Positions 1 through 7,680 of a DNA stretch of 25,580 nucleotides are shown one piece after another. Every line of letters begins with the position of its first letter. The first letter of the stretch is position 1. Below the pieces are notes generated by a model. It was not told the origin of the DNA and searched no databases. It saw nothing but the letters and a program-made list of their open reading frames with translations. Origin of the DNA: Treponema sp. UBA1747 (GTDB lineage: Bacteria; Spirochaetota; Spirochaetia; Treponematales; Treponemataceae); contig DCHR01000032.1 of assembly GCA_002315375.1 (NCBI GenBank), forward strand, positions 1-25,580, read 5' to 3'. The position numbers were made by a program, and so were the translations under genes.

Positions 1-164
1 TCAATACTAGTATCTATCATAATTTTTCCCGCTAAATTTCTGTTTGTTTGGTTAAGCAATTATAACATATTTTCCATTCAACAAAAAAAACTACTCCAAA
101 CAGAAGTTTTCCCCCAGTTGGAATAGGTTTTTCGTTTTTTTTTGCTTTTCCCGCACGAAATAAA
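1..164. other. Left-edge intergenic stretch, no gene seen
   Basis: AT-rich DNA with poly-A and poly-T runs. I found no credible reading frame, RNA gene or clear promoter here. It lies beyond the purH terminator and probably separates purH from a gene outside the window. Confidence 0.5.
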
Positions 165-205
165 CAAAAAAAAAAAGGAGTCTGCTGTTGCAAACTCCTT
201 TTTAA
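165..205 (-). terminator. Rho-independent terminator of purH
   Basis: Read on the minus strand, an AAAGGAGTTTGC arm, an AACA loop and a GCAGACTCCTTT arm (one G-T pair) form a 12-bp stem, followed by a run of T. It lies about 175 bp beyond the purH stop codon, past the two tandem repeats. The poly-A run on its left side means it could also act weakly on plus-strand transcripts. Confidence 0.85.
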
Positions 206-219
206 CTTCAAAAATTAAT

Positions 220-382
220 GATGGAGCGCAAGCAAAAACTTTTACTCACAGCTCAACTTTTCTTCAGCTCGCGACACTAATTTTTCTTCCGAAAAATTAG
301 TGATGGAGCGCAAGTCAGAACATTTATTCTTTTGCTATTACTTTGTCTCAACTTGCGGCACTAATTCATTTCATGAATTAGT
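220..382. repeat. Two tandem 81/82-bp stem-loop repeat units
   Basis: Unit 1 is 220-301 and unit 2 is 302-382. Both begin GATGGAGCGCAAG, contain a CTCAACTT or GCTCAACTTTT stretch, and end with an inverted repeat: CTAATTTTT/GAAAAATTAG in unit 1 and CACTAATTCA/TGAATTAGTG in unit 2. A third GATGGA begins at 383, inside the purH 3' end. The last palindrome (359-383) overlaps the purH stop codon. The middles of the units have diverged much more than the ends. Confidence 0.7.
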
Positions 383-1550
383 GATGGAAAAGTCTGATGC
401 CATTAAATGCCATGACCATGTTGTAGTTGTCGGCGGCTTCGATTACCAGGTCATCGCGAACTGATCCGCCTGGCTGAACAACTACTGTTACACCTGATTT
501 GCGGGCGCGTTCGATATTGTCTCCGAATGGGAAGAAAGCATCTGAACCAACGGCAACATTTGTATTCTGTTTGAGCCATTCTTCTTTTGCTTCCTGTGTG
601 AATACTTCAGGTTTTACCTTGAAGATGTTCTGCCATTTGCCTTCAGCAAGAACGTCCATGTATTCAGCTCCGATGTAAACATCGATTGCATTGTCGCGGT
701 CAGCACGTTTGATTCCGTCTACAAACTGAAGTCCCAGAACCTGTGGGCTCTGACGTAACCACCAGTTGTCTGCTTTCTGTCCGGCAAGGCGTGTACAGTG
801 AACACGGCTCTGCTGTCCGGCACCAATACCAATTGCCTGTCCGTCTTTTACAAAACAAACTGAGTTTGACTGTGTGTATTTAAGAACGATGAGGGAAATA
901 ACCAGGTTGCGTTTGTCATCTTCTGAAAGAGTCTTGTTTTTTGTAACAATATTCTCAAGACAAGAGTTGTCGATTTTAAGGAAGTTGTGTCCCTGTTCAA
1001 AAGTAACACCAAATACCATTTTTGTTTCGATAGCAGGTGGAACAAAATCAGGATTAATCTGAAGAACACAGTAGTTTCCGTTTTTCTTTGCTTTGAGGAT
1101 TTCAAGAGCTTTGTCTGAATATGAAGGTGCAATAACACCGTCTGAAACTTCTTTCTTGATGAGAAGAGCTGTTGCTTCATCACATTCATCTGAAAGGGAA
1201 ATGAAATCTCCGAAAGATGACATGCGATCTGCACCACGAGCACGTGCATATGCACATGCTAAAGGAGTAAGCTCAACATTGTCTGTGAAGTAGATTTTTT
1301 TGAGTGTATCTGACAGTGGAAGCCCAACAGCAGCACCGGCAGGTGAAACGTGTTTGAAAGAAGTTGCAGCAGGAAGTCCTGTAGCTTCTTTAAGTTCTTT
1401 TACAAGCTGCCATCCGTTCAAAGCGTCCAGCAGGTTGATATATCCAGGTCTTCCGTTTATTACAGTAACTGGAAGATCGCCGTCTTCTACAAATACCCTT
1501 GCAGGTTTCTGGTTAGGGTTACAACCGTATTTAAGTTCGAGTTCTTTCAT
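378..1550 (-). CDS. purH: AICAR transformylase, short form without the cyclohydrolase domain
   Basis: 5-aminoimidazole-4-carboxamide ribonucleotide formyltransferase, which uses 10-formyl-tetrahydrofolate in the penultimate step of IMP synthesis in the cytosol. From the chosen ATG the protein is 390 aa. Signatures include SFKHVSPAG near residues 64-71 (Lys-His as in the transformylase active site), a GADRMSSFGDF segment near 107-116, an IGIGAGQQSRV segment, and a C-terminal GSDAFFPFGDN...QPGGSVRDD block. The N-terminal MGS-like IMP cyclohydrolase domain of bifunctional PurH is absent, so a separate cyclohydrolase is expected elsewhere. The frame stays open upstream to 1631, but those 27 residues are hydrophobic, do not resemble the family and run into a repeat element. 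MKELELKYGCNPNQ is the family-like start. No Shine-Dalgarno is seen. A TATTAT box ends 9 nt before the ATG. Confidence 0.9.
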   Translation of the reverse strand: MKELELKYGCNPNQKPARVFVEDGDLPVTVINGRPGYINLLDALNGWQLVKELKEATGLPAATSFKHVSPAGAAVGLPLSDTLKKIYFTDNVELTPLACAYARARGADRMSSFGDFISLSDECDEATALLIKKEVSDGVIAPSYSDKALEILKAKKNGNYCVLQINPDFVPPAIETKMVFGVTFEQGHNFLKIDNSCLENIVTKNKTLSEDDKRNLVISLIVLKYTQSNSVCFVKDGQAIGIGAGQQSRVHCTRLAGQKADNWWLRQSPQVLGLQFVDGIKRADRDNAIDVYIGAEYMDVLAEGKWQNIFKVKPEVFTQEAKEEWLKQNTNVAVGSDAFFPFGDNIERARKSGVTVVVQPGGSVRDDLVIEAADNYNMVMAFNGIRLFHH

Positions 1551-1594
1551 AACAAGAGCATAATAAAAAAAAAGGGTTTTTACAATTACAATAT

Positions 1595-1696
1595 GAAAAA
1601 CACTTCCCGGTAGCTCCCGTGCAGAGGTCATATGTCCTCATTCGCTACGCTCACTGCGGGATGACCTGCTGCACGGTCCTCCCTCGCGTGTTTTTC
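1595..1696. repeat. Inverted-repeat intergenic element A
   Basis: Outer arms GAAAAACAC (1595-1603) and GTGTTTTTC (1688-1696) are perfect complements. Inner arms GTGCAGAGGTCAT (1619-1631) and ATGACCTGCTGCAC (1660-1673) pair with one bulge. The core holds TCATTCGCTACGCTCA (1638-1653) and TGCGGGATG (1655-1663). The 16-base word recurs with one mismatch in the element at 19278-19494, and the TGCGGGATG word recurs in those at 4701-4788 and 4805-4957. Confidence 0.75.
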
Positions 1697-1771
1697 AGCT
1701 TGGAAAGTAAATCTTTTTTTTATTATCCTTTCTGTTATTCACTAGCGTTTTTCATCCCATAGTGTACTGGC

Positions 1772-1845
1772 AGGGGGAAGAATCCCCCTCGGGCGCACGA
1801 TGTTGCGCCCTACCCCCTCTGCGGGGAAATTCCCCGCAACGCCCC
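1772..1845. repeat. GC-rich triple-hairpin element, copy 1
   Basis: Three consecutive hairpins: AGGGGGA/TCCCCCT, GGGCGCA/TGCGCCC and GCGGGGA/TCCCCGC. The first and third, with the shared TACCCCCTCT and CAACGCCCC segments, recur in the same orientation at 16735-16832, while the middle hairpin differs. It ends 28 bp before the -10 box of the next gene. No T tract follows, so it is not a standard terminator. Confidence 0.8.
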
Positions 1846-1869
1846 TATTTGTATCTGGAATATTTTCTG

Positions 1870-1885
1870 TGATATTATTTATTTA
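1870..1885 (+). promoter_or_regulatory. Extended -10 promoter, predicted leaderless start
   Basis: TG at 1870-1871, then A, then TATTAT at 1873-1878. Six bases later comes the ATG at 1885, so the predicted +1 is the A of the start codon. No Shine-Dalgarno exists. The -35 match is poor, as is usual for extended -10 promoters. Confidence 0.6.
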
Positions 1886-2583
1886 TGGAGAGAAAAATAA
1901 CTTTTCTTATTTTCATTTTGATTCTTCTCTTTGGCATATGTCTTGAATCAGTTTTCATTGTAGAAGACTGGAAAAAGAAGTTGAAAAAAGCTGCCTGGTT
2001 CAAAGGACTGGCATCCTTGTGTTTTACGTCTCTTGGAGCTTTTCTGGTTTATATAAATCCGTCTGCTCCAGGCTGGTTCATTTTTCTGGGACTAATTTTA
2101 GGAATGACCGGTGACATCTGTCTTGCAGTCAAAAAATTTCTTTCCGGATTCATATCAGCCGCAATAAATGTATTTGGAATTCTTTCATTTATGGCAGGGC
2201 ATTTTTTCTATATCAATGCTCTCATTTTTGCAGGCAAAATAAATTTTAAGCTGGCACTCCTTCTCTGGCCGGTTGTTTATTTAATTGTGATTCCTGTTTT
2301 ATTGATCCATGCAAAAGGCTCTCCCTTAAAAAACCGCATTATGGGATGCATTTATCTTTCTGTTGTAACCTTTATGTTCAGCACTTCAGTTGCCCACTGG
2401 ACCATGCAGAGAAGCAGTTTTTCAATCCTTTTTTCGACAGGAGCATTTCTTTTTCTTATCAGCGATGTAATCACTATTTACAATTCCCTGCTTCCGGAAA
2501 AACCAAAAGTTCTGCGGGCAATAAACCTTTCCCTGTACTACACGGCTCAGATTCTGATTTCGCTCAGCATTTTGTTTTTTTAG
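1885..2583 (+). CDS. YhhN family membrane protein (lysoplasmalogenase-like)
   Basis: A 232-aa, very hydrophobic protein with about eight predicted membrane spans. It matches the YhhN/TMEM86 family in length and layout: an early KGLASLCFTSLGAFLVY helix, a GLILGMTGDICLAV segment with the conserved Gly-Asp, a MAGHFFYI segment, and a C-terminal GAFLFLISDVITIYNSL plus YYTAQILISLS pair. Characterised animal and some bacterial members hydrolyse the vinyl-ether bond of lysoplasmalogens. Activity here is inferred from family only. Plasmalogens occur in some anaerobes, which would fit. The gene stands alone on the plus strand behind a predicted leaderless promoter. The MATE gene begins 98 bp downstream and could be co-transcribed. 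Confidence 0.8.
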   Translation: MERKITFLIFILILLFGICLESVFIVEDWKKKLKKAAWFKGLASLCFTSLGAFLVYINPSAPGWFIFLGLILGMTGDICLAVKKFLSGFISAAINVFGILSFMAGHFFYINALIFAGKINFKLALLLWPVVYLIVIPVLLIHAKGSPLKNRIMGCIYLSVVTFMFSTSVAHWTMQRSSFSILFSTGAFLFLISDVITIYNSLLPEKPKVLRAINLSLYYTAQILISLSILFF

Positions 2584-2681
2584 GAAATATTTATACTTTT
2601 ATCCTCGATTTCATAAGATTTTTACAATTCTGTAAACTTTTTTAATATCTTTATTTTCTCCAAAGCGATAATAATATTCTT

Positions 2682-4016
2682 ATGACAACTGATATGACAA
2701 AAGGTTCTCCAACAAAGCACCTTTTAATGTTCGCTCTTCCTCTTTTATTCGGAAATCTTTTCCAGCAGTTTTATAATATTTTTGACTCGATTATTGTCGG
2801 CCGCTTTGTAGGAGCTGAAAGTCTGGCAGCTGTAGGAGCCTGCGGGTCACTTACCTTTCTTTTTATTAACCTGAGTTCAGGACTCGCTGTTGGAATCGGA
2901 GTAATTGTTGCCCAGTATTTTGGTGCACACGATGACAACAGCGTAAAAAGAACCATTGCCTCTTCCATATATGTTCTGACCACTACATCACTGATTGTAA
3001 GTGTTATTGTCCTGCTTTTTGCACCTTATATTATGAAATTTCTCAGAGTCCCTGACGAAATCAGACCACTTTCTGTTTCTTATTTGAGAATAACCTGCGG
3101 ATGGGGAATACTTTTCCTTGCTTTCTATAACGGGCTCTCATCTATTCTCAGAGCCCTGGGTGATTCCAGAACACCTCTTTACTTTCTCATTGTAAGTTCC
3201 ATCATCAACGTAGGCCTGGATCTTCTTTTCGTTGTGAAATTCAATATGGGAGTTACAGGAGTTGGACTGGCCACCCTGATTTCACAGGCAATCTCTGCCA
3301 TCAGCTGCCTGATTTTTGCAATTCACAAAAACCAGTACTTCCGCCTGAGCAAAGAAGAACTGAAACCCCACAGAAAAATCATCCTCATGTCCATCAAACT
3401 TGGAGTTCCGATTGCCCTGCAGAACTCACTTATTTCAATTTCAATGATTACTCTCCAGAGCACAGTGAACACTTTTGGCGCCAGCGTAATGGCAGCTTAC
3501 ACAATTGCAGGCCGCGTTGAAAGTCTGGTTCACCAGCCCTTCACATCCCTTGCAAACGCCATGAGCACTTATACCGGCCAGAATGTTGGTGCCCATGACC
3601 AGGATCGTGTAAAGAAAGGCTTCAGACGTGGTGTTACAATGGCCATTATATTTGCCCTGCTGATGCTGCTTGTAATGTACACTCTCGGCCAGAAAATATG
3701 TCATCTTTTCGTTAATGATATTGAAGTAATCCAGATCGGTGCAAAAGCCCTTACCATCACATCCCTCGCCTATATAGGTCTTGGAATGATTTATATTCCG
3801 CGTGGTCTTTTAAACGGAGCCGGAGATACAGGTTTCTCAATGATAAACGGAATATGCGAAGTTGTTGTCAGAATCAGTGCCGTCCTTATTCTTACTAAGA
3901 CAGCATTGGGATACTGGGGAGTCTGGTGGTCCAACGGAATTACCTGGACCATTACAGGAATCGTCTGTCTGATAAGATACTGGTCCGGAGTCTGGAAGAA
4001 AAAAGCAGTCGTCTGA
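2682..4016 (+). CDS. MATE family multidrug/metabolite exporter
   Basis: A 444-aa inner-membrane antiporter of the MATE (multi antimicrobial extrusion) family, usual length about 440-460 aa with 12 helices in two homologous halves. The N-terminal half shows LPLLFGNLFQQFYNIFDSII followed by VGRFVGAESLAAVG, the classic DinF/NorM-like signature. The second half repeats it with VPIALQNSLISISMITLQS and ...GASVMAAYTIAGRVESL. Substrate and coupling ion (Na+ or H+) cannot be read from sequence. No Shine-Dalgarno is evident. A GATAAT box ends 9 nt before the ATG, and TTTACA-N16-TAATAT lies slightly further upstream. The gene converges on the YesL gene with only 6 nt between stop codons. Confidence 0.95.
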   Translation: MTTDMTKGSPTKHLLMFALPLLFGNLFQQFYNIFDSIIVGRFVGAESLAAVGACGSLTFLFINLSSGLAVGIGVIVAQYFGAHDDNSVKRTIASSIYVLTTTSLIVSVIVLLFAPYIMKFLRVPDEIRPLSVSYLRITCGWGILFLAFYNGLSSILRALGDSRTPLYFLIVSSIINVGLDLLFVVKFNMGVTGVGLATLISQAISAISCLIFAIHKNQYFRLSKEELKPHRKIILMSIKLGVPIALQNSLISISMITLQSTVNTFGASVMAAYTIAGRVESLVHQPFTSLANAMSTYTGQNVGAHDQDRVKKGFRRGVTMAIIFALLMLLVMYTLGQKICHLFVNDIEVIQIGAKALTITSLAYIGLGMIYIPRGLLNGAGDTGFSMINGICEVVVRISAVLILTKTALGYWGVWWSNGITWTITGIVCLIRYWSGVWKKKAVV

Positions 4017-4022
4017 AAAATA

Positions 4023-4670
4023 TTATTTTTCTTCAGGATTTTTATCTTCTGCCGGCGGGCATGGATTATCCTGTTCGATTTTCAAGAAAATTTTCTTTCC
4101 CATTCCTGCAATTGTATAAATTACAATCATTGGGCCGATAAGGACGCCCACAAGAACAAGCCATTTATTCCACATGAACAGTGCTATTTCCAGCGCAACG
4201 ATAAAAAGAATAAAAAGTGTTTTTCCGAAAAAATAAACAGAAATGTGAAAAGAATTCTTTATTGTATTCACAATGGAATTCTCATAACGGGCAGTCAAAG
4301 GGAATACATAAAGCAGTGCAGCAATCACGATAGCTGTAGAAATAATGGCGATACCAATAAAAATGAAATTAACATCGTCCATTTTTGTAACGACCTGCCA
4401 TTCGATATAAAGAGCATAAACTGCAGCAAGAGCAATTAACCCCAGAACAAAACCTTTCTTAAAATTTGACTTGAAGTATTTGAAATAATCTTTATAAATA
4501 TACCCTTCTTCATCATCTACCATTTTCAACAGAACAGCATAAGCCGCCGTAACTGCAGGCCCGATTGTTAACACGGGAATACAGCAAACCAGCATGATGA
4601 TATTCAGAAAAAAGAGATCTATAAACTTGTCCCAGAATTTAAAAAATGAAGAATTAATATTTAATGCCAT
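4023..4670 (-). CDS. YesL family (DUF624) membrane protein
   Basis: A 215-aa protein with about five membrane helices, matching the DUF624/YesL family: an N-terminal FFKFWDKFIDLFFLNIIMLVCC segment with CIPVLTIGPAVTAAY, then a DDEEGYIYKDYFKYFKSNFKKG segment between helices. Family members usually sit beside LplB/YtcP-type sugar ABC transporters and their exact role is unknown. Here the gene is the last of that cluster, 297 bp behind the binding protein. Two palindromic elements lie in that gap. It has its own TATAAT box 6 nt before the ATG and no Shine-Dalgarno, so it is probably also transcribed independently. The C terminus is hydrophilic and Pro/Glu/Asp/Lys-rich (PPAEDKNPEEK). Confidence 0.85.
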   Translation of the reverse strand: MALNINSSFFKFWDKFIDLFFLNIIMLVCCIPVLTIGPAVTAAYAVLLKMVDDEEGYIYKDYFKYFKSNFKKGFVLGLIALAAVYALYIEWQVVTKMDDVNFIFIGIAIISTAIVIAALLYVFPLTARYENSIVNTIKNSFHISVYFFGKTLFILFIVALEIALFMWNKWLVLVGVLIGPMIVIYTIAGMGKKIFLKIEQDNPCPPAEDKNPEEK

Positions 4671-4682
4671 AAGGATATTATA
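4670..4682 (-). promoter_or_regulatory. -10 box 6 nt before the YesL ATG, predicted leaderless
   Basis: Minus strand TATAAT (plus 4677-4682), then ATCCTT, then ATG at 4670. A perfect -10 consensus with exactly 6 nt puts +1 on the start codon. No TG extension and no strong -35 were found. Confidence 0.5.
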
Positions 4683-4700
4683 ATGAAAAAATAAAAAAAC

Positions 4701-4788
4701 GGGAAAACAAGGCTAATGCGAAAATGATGCGAGGAAACTTTGAGCAGAGTGCATCCCGCACGAGGTCCGAAAGGACCGGTCTTTTCCC
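4701..4788. repeat. Inverted-repeat intergenic element B
   Basis: Outer arms GGGAAAA (4701-4707) and TTTTCCC (4782-4788). The core has GCATCCCGCA (4751-4760) and a tight hairpin GGTCC-GAAA-GGACC (4764-4777). It lies directly beside element C and shares the GCATCCCGCA word with it. Confidence 0.6.
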
Positions 4789-4804
4789 ATTTAAGATAAA
4801 AATG

Positions 4805-4957
4805 TAAAAGGCGGTATACCAATGTTCTAAAAATGGGGCGCAGTGAGTCGTGGCGCGAAGGCATCCCGCAGGTCGCAGACCGAGGACTTATGCCTTCGCA
4901 GACACGAGCTCACGTTGCGGGGCCCCATTTTTAGGCAATAGCATTAACCGCCTTTAA
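4805..4957. repeat. Long nested palindrome, element C
   Basis: A near-continuous 150-bp inverted repeat. Arms, outside in: AAAGGCGGT (4807-4815)/ACCGCCTTT (4947-4955); CTAAAAATGGGGC (4827-4839)/GCCCCATTTTTAG (4922-4934); GTGAGTCGTG/CACGAGCTCAC with one bulge; GCGAAGGCAT (4855-4864)/ATGCCTTCGC (4890-4899). The 25-base loop contains a smaller GGTC-GCA-GACC hairpin. It follows the binding-protein stop codon by 10 bp on the minus strand. There is no T tract. Confidence 0.85.
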
Positions 4958-4967
4958 TATTTTCAGA

Positions 4968-6662
4968 TTAGCGTACTGCTTTTTCTGCGGCTGCGCGTTT
5001 CTTTGCCTGTTCAACAGAGAAATCGCAACATGCATCGTAACCGTATTCTTTTGCCTGTTTTACCATTTCAGCTACACAAGCTTCGAATTCTTTGTCTGAT
5101 GTTGCATAGATTGCTTTCCATGTTCCATTTTTAACACATTCAGCAACCTGGCTCCACTGGAGAGAAAGATCCTTTGGAGTTGGGTCATGAGAGAACATTG
5201 TACCAGGAGCAACCAGGTAGTTTGTTTTTTCCATGTATTTCTGTGGTGTTGCAGCTCCACCCCATGCACGCCATGCAGATTCACATTCACTCTTTGCAGG
5301 AACCTGTTCAGAAGCCCATGTTTCGCGGTTGTAAAGTTCACCGTCTGTCATTGGGTTTGCAGCATCCAGTCCCCAAGTTGTGTTGTTGATCTGGAATGAA
5401 CCGTCTTTATATGTTCCCTTGTATGGAGCCTTCATCTGTGTACCAGCCTGGTCAGCAAGAGCAACTTTACCAAATTCTGTAAGGTAAGATTTTTTGTCTT
5501 TTCCGATATCCCAGGTTACACCGCGTGGACCATACTGACATGTAAGGAATCCTTCTGGAGTTGAGAACCAGTTGATGATTGCCATACAAAGTTCAGGGTA
5601 TTTTGTATCAGCACCGATAGACCAGATGCGTTCACCACCGTATACAGACTGACCGTAAACGATTGGACGTGCTTTTGTTGGTACTACCGGGTACATTCCT
5701 TTTCCTGCAGCAAGGTGAGCTTCTGTGTTGTATGTTCCTGAAGCCATCCAGTTGAAGATGTTCCAGAAAGCTGTACCGTTCTGGTAGTCTTCTGACATAC
5801 CGTTGTATTTCTGTGTAAGAGAGTCAGGATCTACGAGACCTTTCTGCATAAGTTTGTTGATGAATTTAAGTGTGTAGAAGTATGGACCGTTTTCTTCGAG
5901 ACATCCGTGGAAAGTTCCAGTTTCAGGATCATAAAGACCGAAGTCGAATTCATCGAATCCGAAGTAAGCTGTTGCCAGTGATTTTACATACATAACCATG
6001 TTTCCGTCCCAATCGTTGAAGAGAGAAACACCGTATGTTGGGTTACCGTTGTCATCTTTTGGACAAACTTCTTTCATTTTTGCCAGAACATCAATCATGT
6101 CATAAAGATCGTTGATTGTTGGTTTTCCGATTTTTTCGTACAGGTCATAACGAAGATCCCATGTATAGAAGAATCCCTGGATATCTTTTGAAGAAGTAGA
6201 AACGTTATGTCCGAATCCGTAAACTTTACCTGTTTTAGAAGTGAACTTGTTCTTCTGCAGAGCATGTTTCATGTTTGCAGAAATATAAGGTCCGTAGTTT
6301 GTCAGGAGTTTATCCTGGTTCCAGTCATAAAGAAGACCTGCTTTTACAGCGTTAATGTACTGTTCACCGTCATTTCCCCATACAACGATGTCACCAAGGT
6401 TTCCTGATTCCATACGTGTCTGATATGCTCCACCTGTTTCAGGAATAATGTTCAGTTTTACATTGAACTTATTGAGCATAATATCTGCAAACCAACCTTC
6501 CTGCATTCCGGAATAGTTTGCCAGCTGTGAATAAACATCAAGTGTTACCGGTGCCTTTGGTTTAATCTTCTTGATGTTTCCTTCCTGCTTTGGAGCAGCG
6601 AAAACCGATGCAGCCATCATAGCCAGGGCCATACCTGCTGCAAATACTTTTGTTCGTTTCAT
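4968..6662 (-). CDS. Extracellular solute-binding protein of a CUT1 sugar ABC transporter
   Basis: A 564-aa periplasmic binding protein of the family 1 / LipO type that partners LplB- and YtcP-like permeases. Residues 1-22 form a signal peptide (KR charge, hydrophobic core, ASVFA cleavage region) with no lipobox cysteine, so it is predicted to be soluble in the periplasm, unlike many Gram-positive relatives. The mature chain starts APKQEG, then LDVYSQLANYSGMQEGWFAD, typical of the family start, and is Trp/Tyr-rich as expected of a sugar binder. A strong AGGAGG Shine-Dalgarno lies 4 nt before the ATG. It is the third gene after the two permeases. The ligand is not readable from sequence; a plant oligosaccharide is inferred from the nearby cellobiose phosphorylase. 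Confidence 0.92.
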   Translation of the reverse strand: MKRTKVFAAGMALAMMAASVFAAPKQEGNIKKIKPKAPVTLDVYSQLANYSGMQEGWFADIMLNKFNVKLNIIPETGGAYQTRMESGNLGDIVVWGNDGEQYINAVKAGLLYDWNQDKLLTNYGPYISANMKHALQKNKFTSKTGKVYGFGHNVSTSSKDIQGFFYTWDLRYDLYEKIGKPTINDLYDMIDVLAKMKEVCPKDDNGNPTYGVSLFNDWDGNMVMYVKSLATAYFGFDEFDFGLYDPETGTFHGCLEENGPYFYTLKFINKLMQKGLVDPDSLTQKYNGMSEDYQNGTAFWNIFNWMASGTYNTEAHLAAGKGMYPVVPTKARPIVYGQSVYGGERIWSIGADTKYPELCMAIINWFSTPEGFLTCQYGPRGVTWDIGKDKKSYLTEFGKVALADQAGTQMKAPYKGTYKDGSFQINNTTWGLDAANPMTDGELYNRETWASEQVPAKSECESAWRAWGGAATPQKYMEKTNYLVAPGTMFSHDPTPKDLSLQWSQVAECVKNGTWKAIYATSDKEFEACVAEMVKQAKEYGYDACCDFSVEQAKKRAAAEKAVR

Positions 6663-6762
6663 ATTTCCTCCTAAAACGATTTACTTTCTATTTATCACTG
6701 AAGCAGAATTTCTGCTGCAGATTTTTCCTTTATTACAATCAAAGGGGTCTGTCCCCTTTTGA
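6663..6762 (-). promoter_or_regulatory. Intercistronic region with ribosome binding site for the binding protein
   Basis: 100 bp between permease 2 and the binding protein. It contains most of the hairpin at 6737-6764, a smaller AGCAGA/TCTGCT hairpin around 6703-6718, and an AGGAGG ribosome binding site just upstream of the ATG at 6662. Such hairpins commonly protect a downstream, highly expressed binding-protein message; that role is inferred here. Confidence 0.5.
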
Positions 6763-6764
6763 TT
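6737..6764. repeat. Hairpin overlapping the permease 2 stop codon
   Basis: AATCAAAGGGG (6737-6747) pairs with CCCCTTTTGATT (6753-6764), with one bulged base, around a short TCTGT loop. It overlaps the stop codon of the upstream permease gene and has no T tract. Similar AAGGGGTCTGTCCCCTT-type palindromes recur in many bacterial genomes (from memory, not checked). Confidence 0.65.
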
Positions 6765-7662
6765 AACCTTTTACCGCACCCAGCATTAATCCTTTTTCGA
6801 AATATCTCTGCATGAACGGATAAACCAGAAGAATAGGAATTGCTGTAACCATAGCAACAGTGTACTGACGGGTCTTTTCATCCAGCATATTCTGAATCTG
6901 ACTTTCAGAAAGATTTGACGAAGTTCCCATTGTAGCACCCAGGTTTGAACTCTGTGTCAGGTAGATGTAAAGTCTGTGCTGGAGTGTATAAAGACTTGCA
7001 TTTCCCTGCATGAGAATGAGGGAATCCTGGAAGCTGTTCCAGTGTCCGACTGCAGCCCAGATGGCAATTGTTGCCAGAATAGGTTTTGAAAGCGGCCAGA
7101 TAATTTTGATGAAAATTGTCCAGTAAGAAGCTCCGTCAATTGCAGCACTTTCTTCCAGTTCTGCCGGAATGCTTTCAATATAAGTTTTTACCATGATGAT
7201 ATTGAAAACGTTTACAATGCCCGGAATGATGTAGGCAAGGTAATTATTTGTAAGACCAAGCATCTGCATGGTTGTGAACCATGGAATAAGTCCTGCACCG
7301 AAATACATTGTTACAATCATGTAACGGTAGAACAATTTTCTGTGCCACATTTCCTGTTTTGTAACCAGGTAACCTACGAATCCGGAAGCAGCTGTTGAAA
7401 CACAGGTTCCCAGAATTGTGCGCGAAACAGTTACACCCAGTGAAACCAGAAGGTCATGGTTTTTGAAAATACGCACATAGTTCTGAAGGTGAAATCCTCT
7501 CGGGAAAAAGTTGATGAGACCTTTTGATACCAGCGAGTTTTCTGAAATTGTATTGATGAACAGATAATAAAACGGGAATACACAAATCAGAGTAAACAGG
7601 ATGAAGAATGTGTAATTCAGAATATTAAAAATCAGGTCATTGATTGTATGCTTTTGTACCAT
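6763..7662 (-). CDS. CUT1 sugar ABC transporter permease, YtcP/LplC type
   Basis: A 299-aa inner-membrane permease with about six helices (MalG-like). The ATPase-docking EAA loop is visible as ELEESAAIDGASYWTIFIKI around residues 168-187, with the conserved Gly at 177. IIWPLSKPILATIAIWAAVGHWNSF follows, typical of the YtcP branch. The N-terminal half contains PFYYLFINTISE and FHLQNYVRIF. It works with the 751-aa permease and the binding protein; no ATPase is encoded in the window, as is common in CUT1 systems that share an MsmX/UgpC-type ATPase. A GGGGAGGAG Shine-Dalgarno precedes the ATG, and the upstream permease ends 18 nt away, so the two are co-transcribed. Confidence 0.93.
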   Translation of the reverse strand: MVQKHTINDLIFNILNYTFFILFTLICVFPFYYLFINTISENSLVSKGLINFFPRGFHLQNYVRIFKNHDLLVSLGVTVSRTILGTCVSTAASGFVGYLVTKQEMWHRKLFYRYMIVTMYFGAGLIPWFTTMQMLGLTNNYLAYIIPGIVNVFNIIMVKTYIESIPAELEESAAIDGASYWTIFIKIIWPLSKPILATIAIWAAVGHWNSFQDSLILMQGNASLYTLQHRLYIYLTQSSNLGATMGTSSNLSESQIQNMLDEKTRQYTVAMVTAIPILLVYPFMQRYFEKGLMLGAVKG

Positions 7663-7680
7663 TTCTATTCTCCTCCCCTA

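Noticed and set aside
220..382. Possible CRISPR-like array
   Set aside because: Only two units, adjacent without spacers, diverged in the middle, with no cas genes near.
1551..1631. 27-residue N-terminal extension of the purH frame
   Set aside because: Hydrophobic, unlike the family, overlaps the inverted-repeat element at 1595-1696, and the family-type start MKELELKYGCNPNQ is at 1550.
4013..4036. Terminator between the MATE and YesL genes
   Set aside because: The AT-only near-palindrome around GAAAAATATTATTTTTC has no GC stem, so it is too weak to call a terminator.
4661..4864. 67-residue minus-strand frame across the palindromic elements
   Set aside because: It overlaps the YesL start and elements B and C; its sequence is set by the repeats and resembles no protein.
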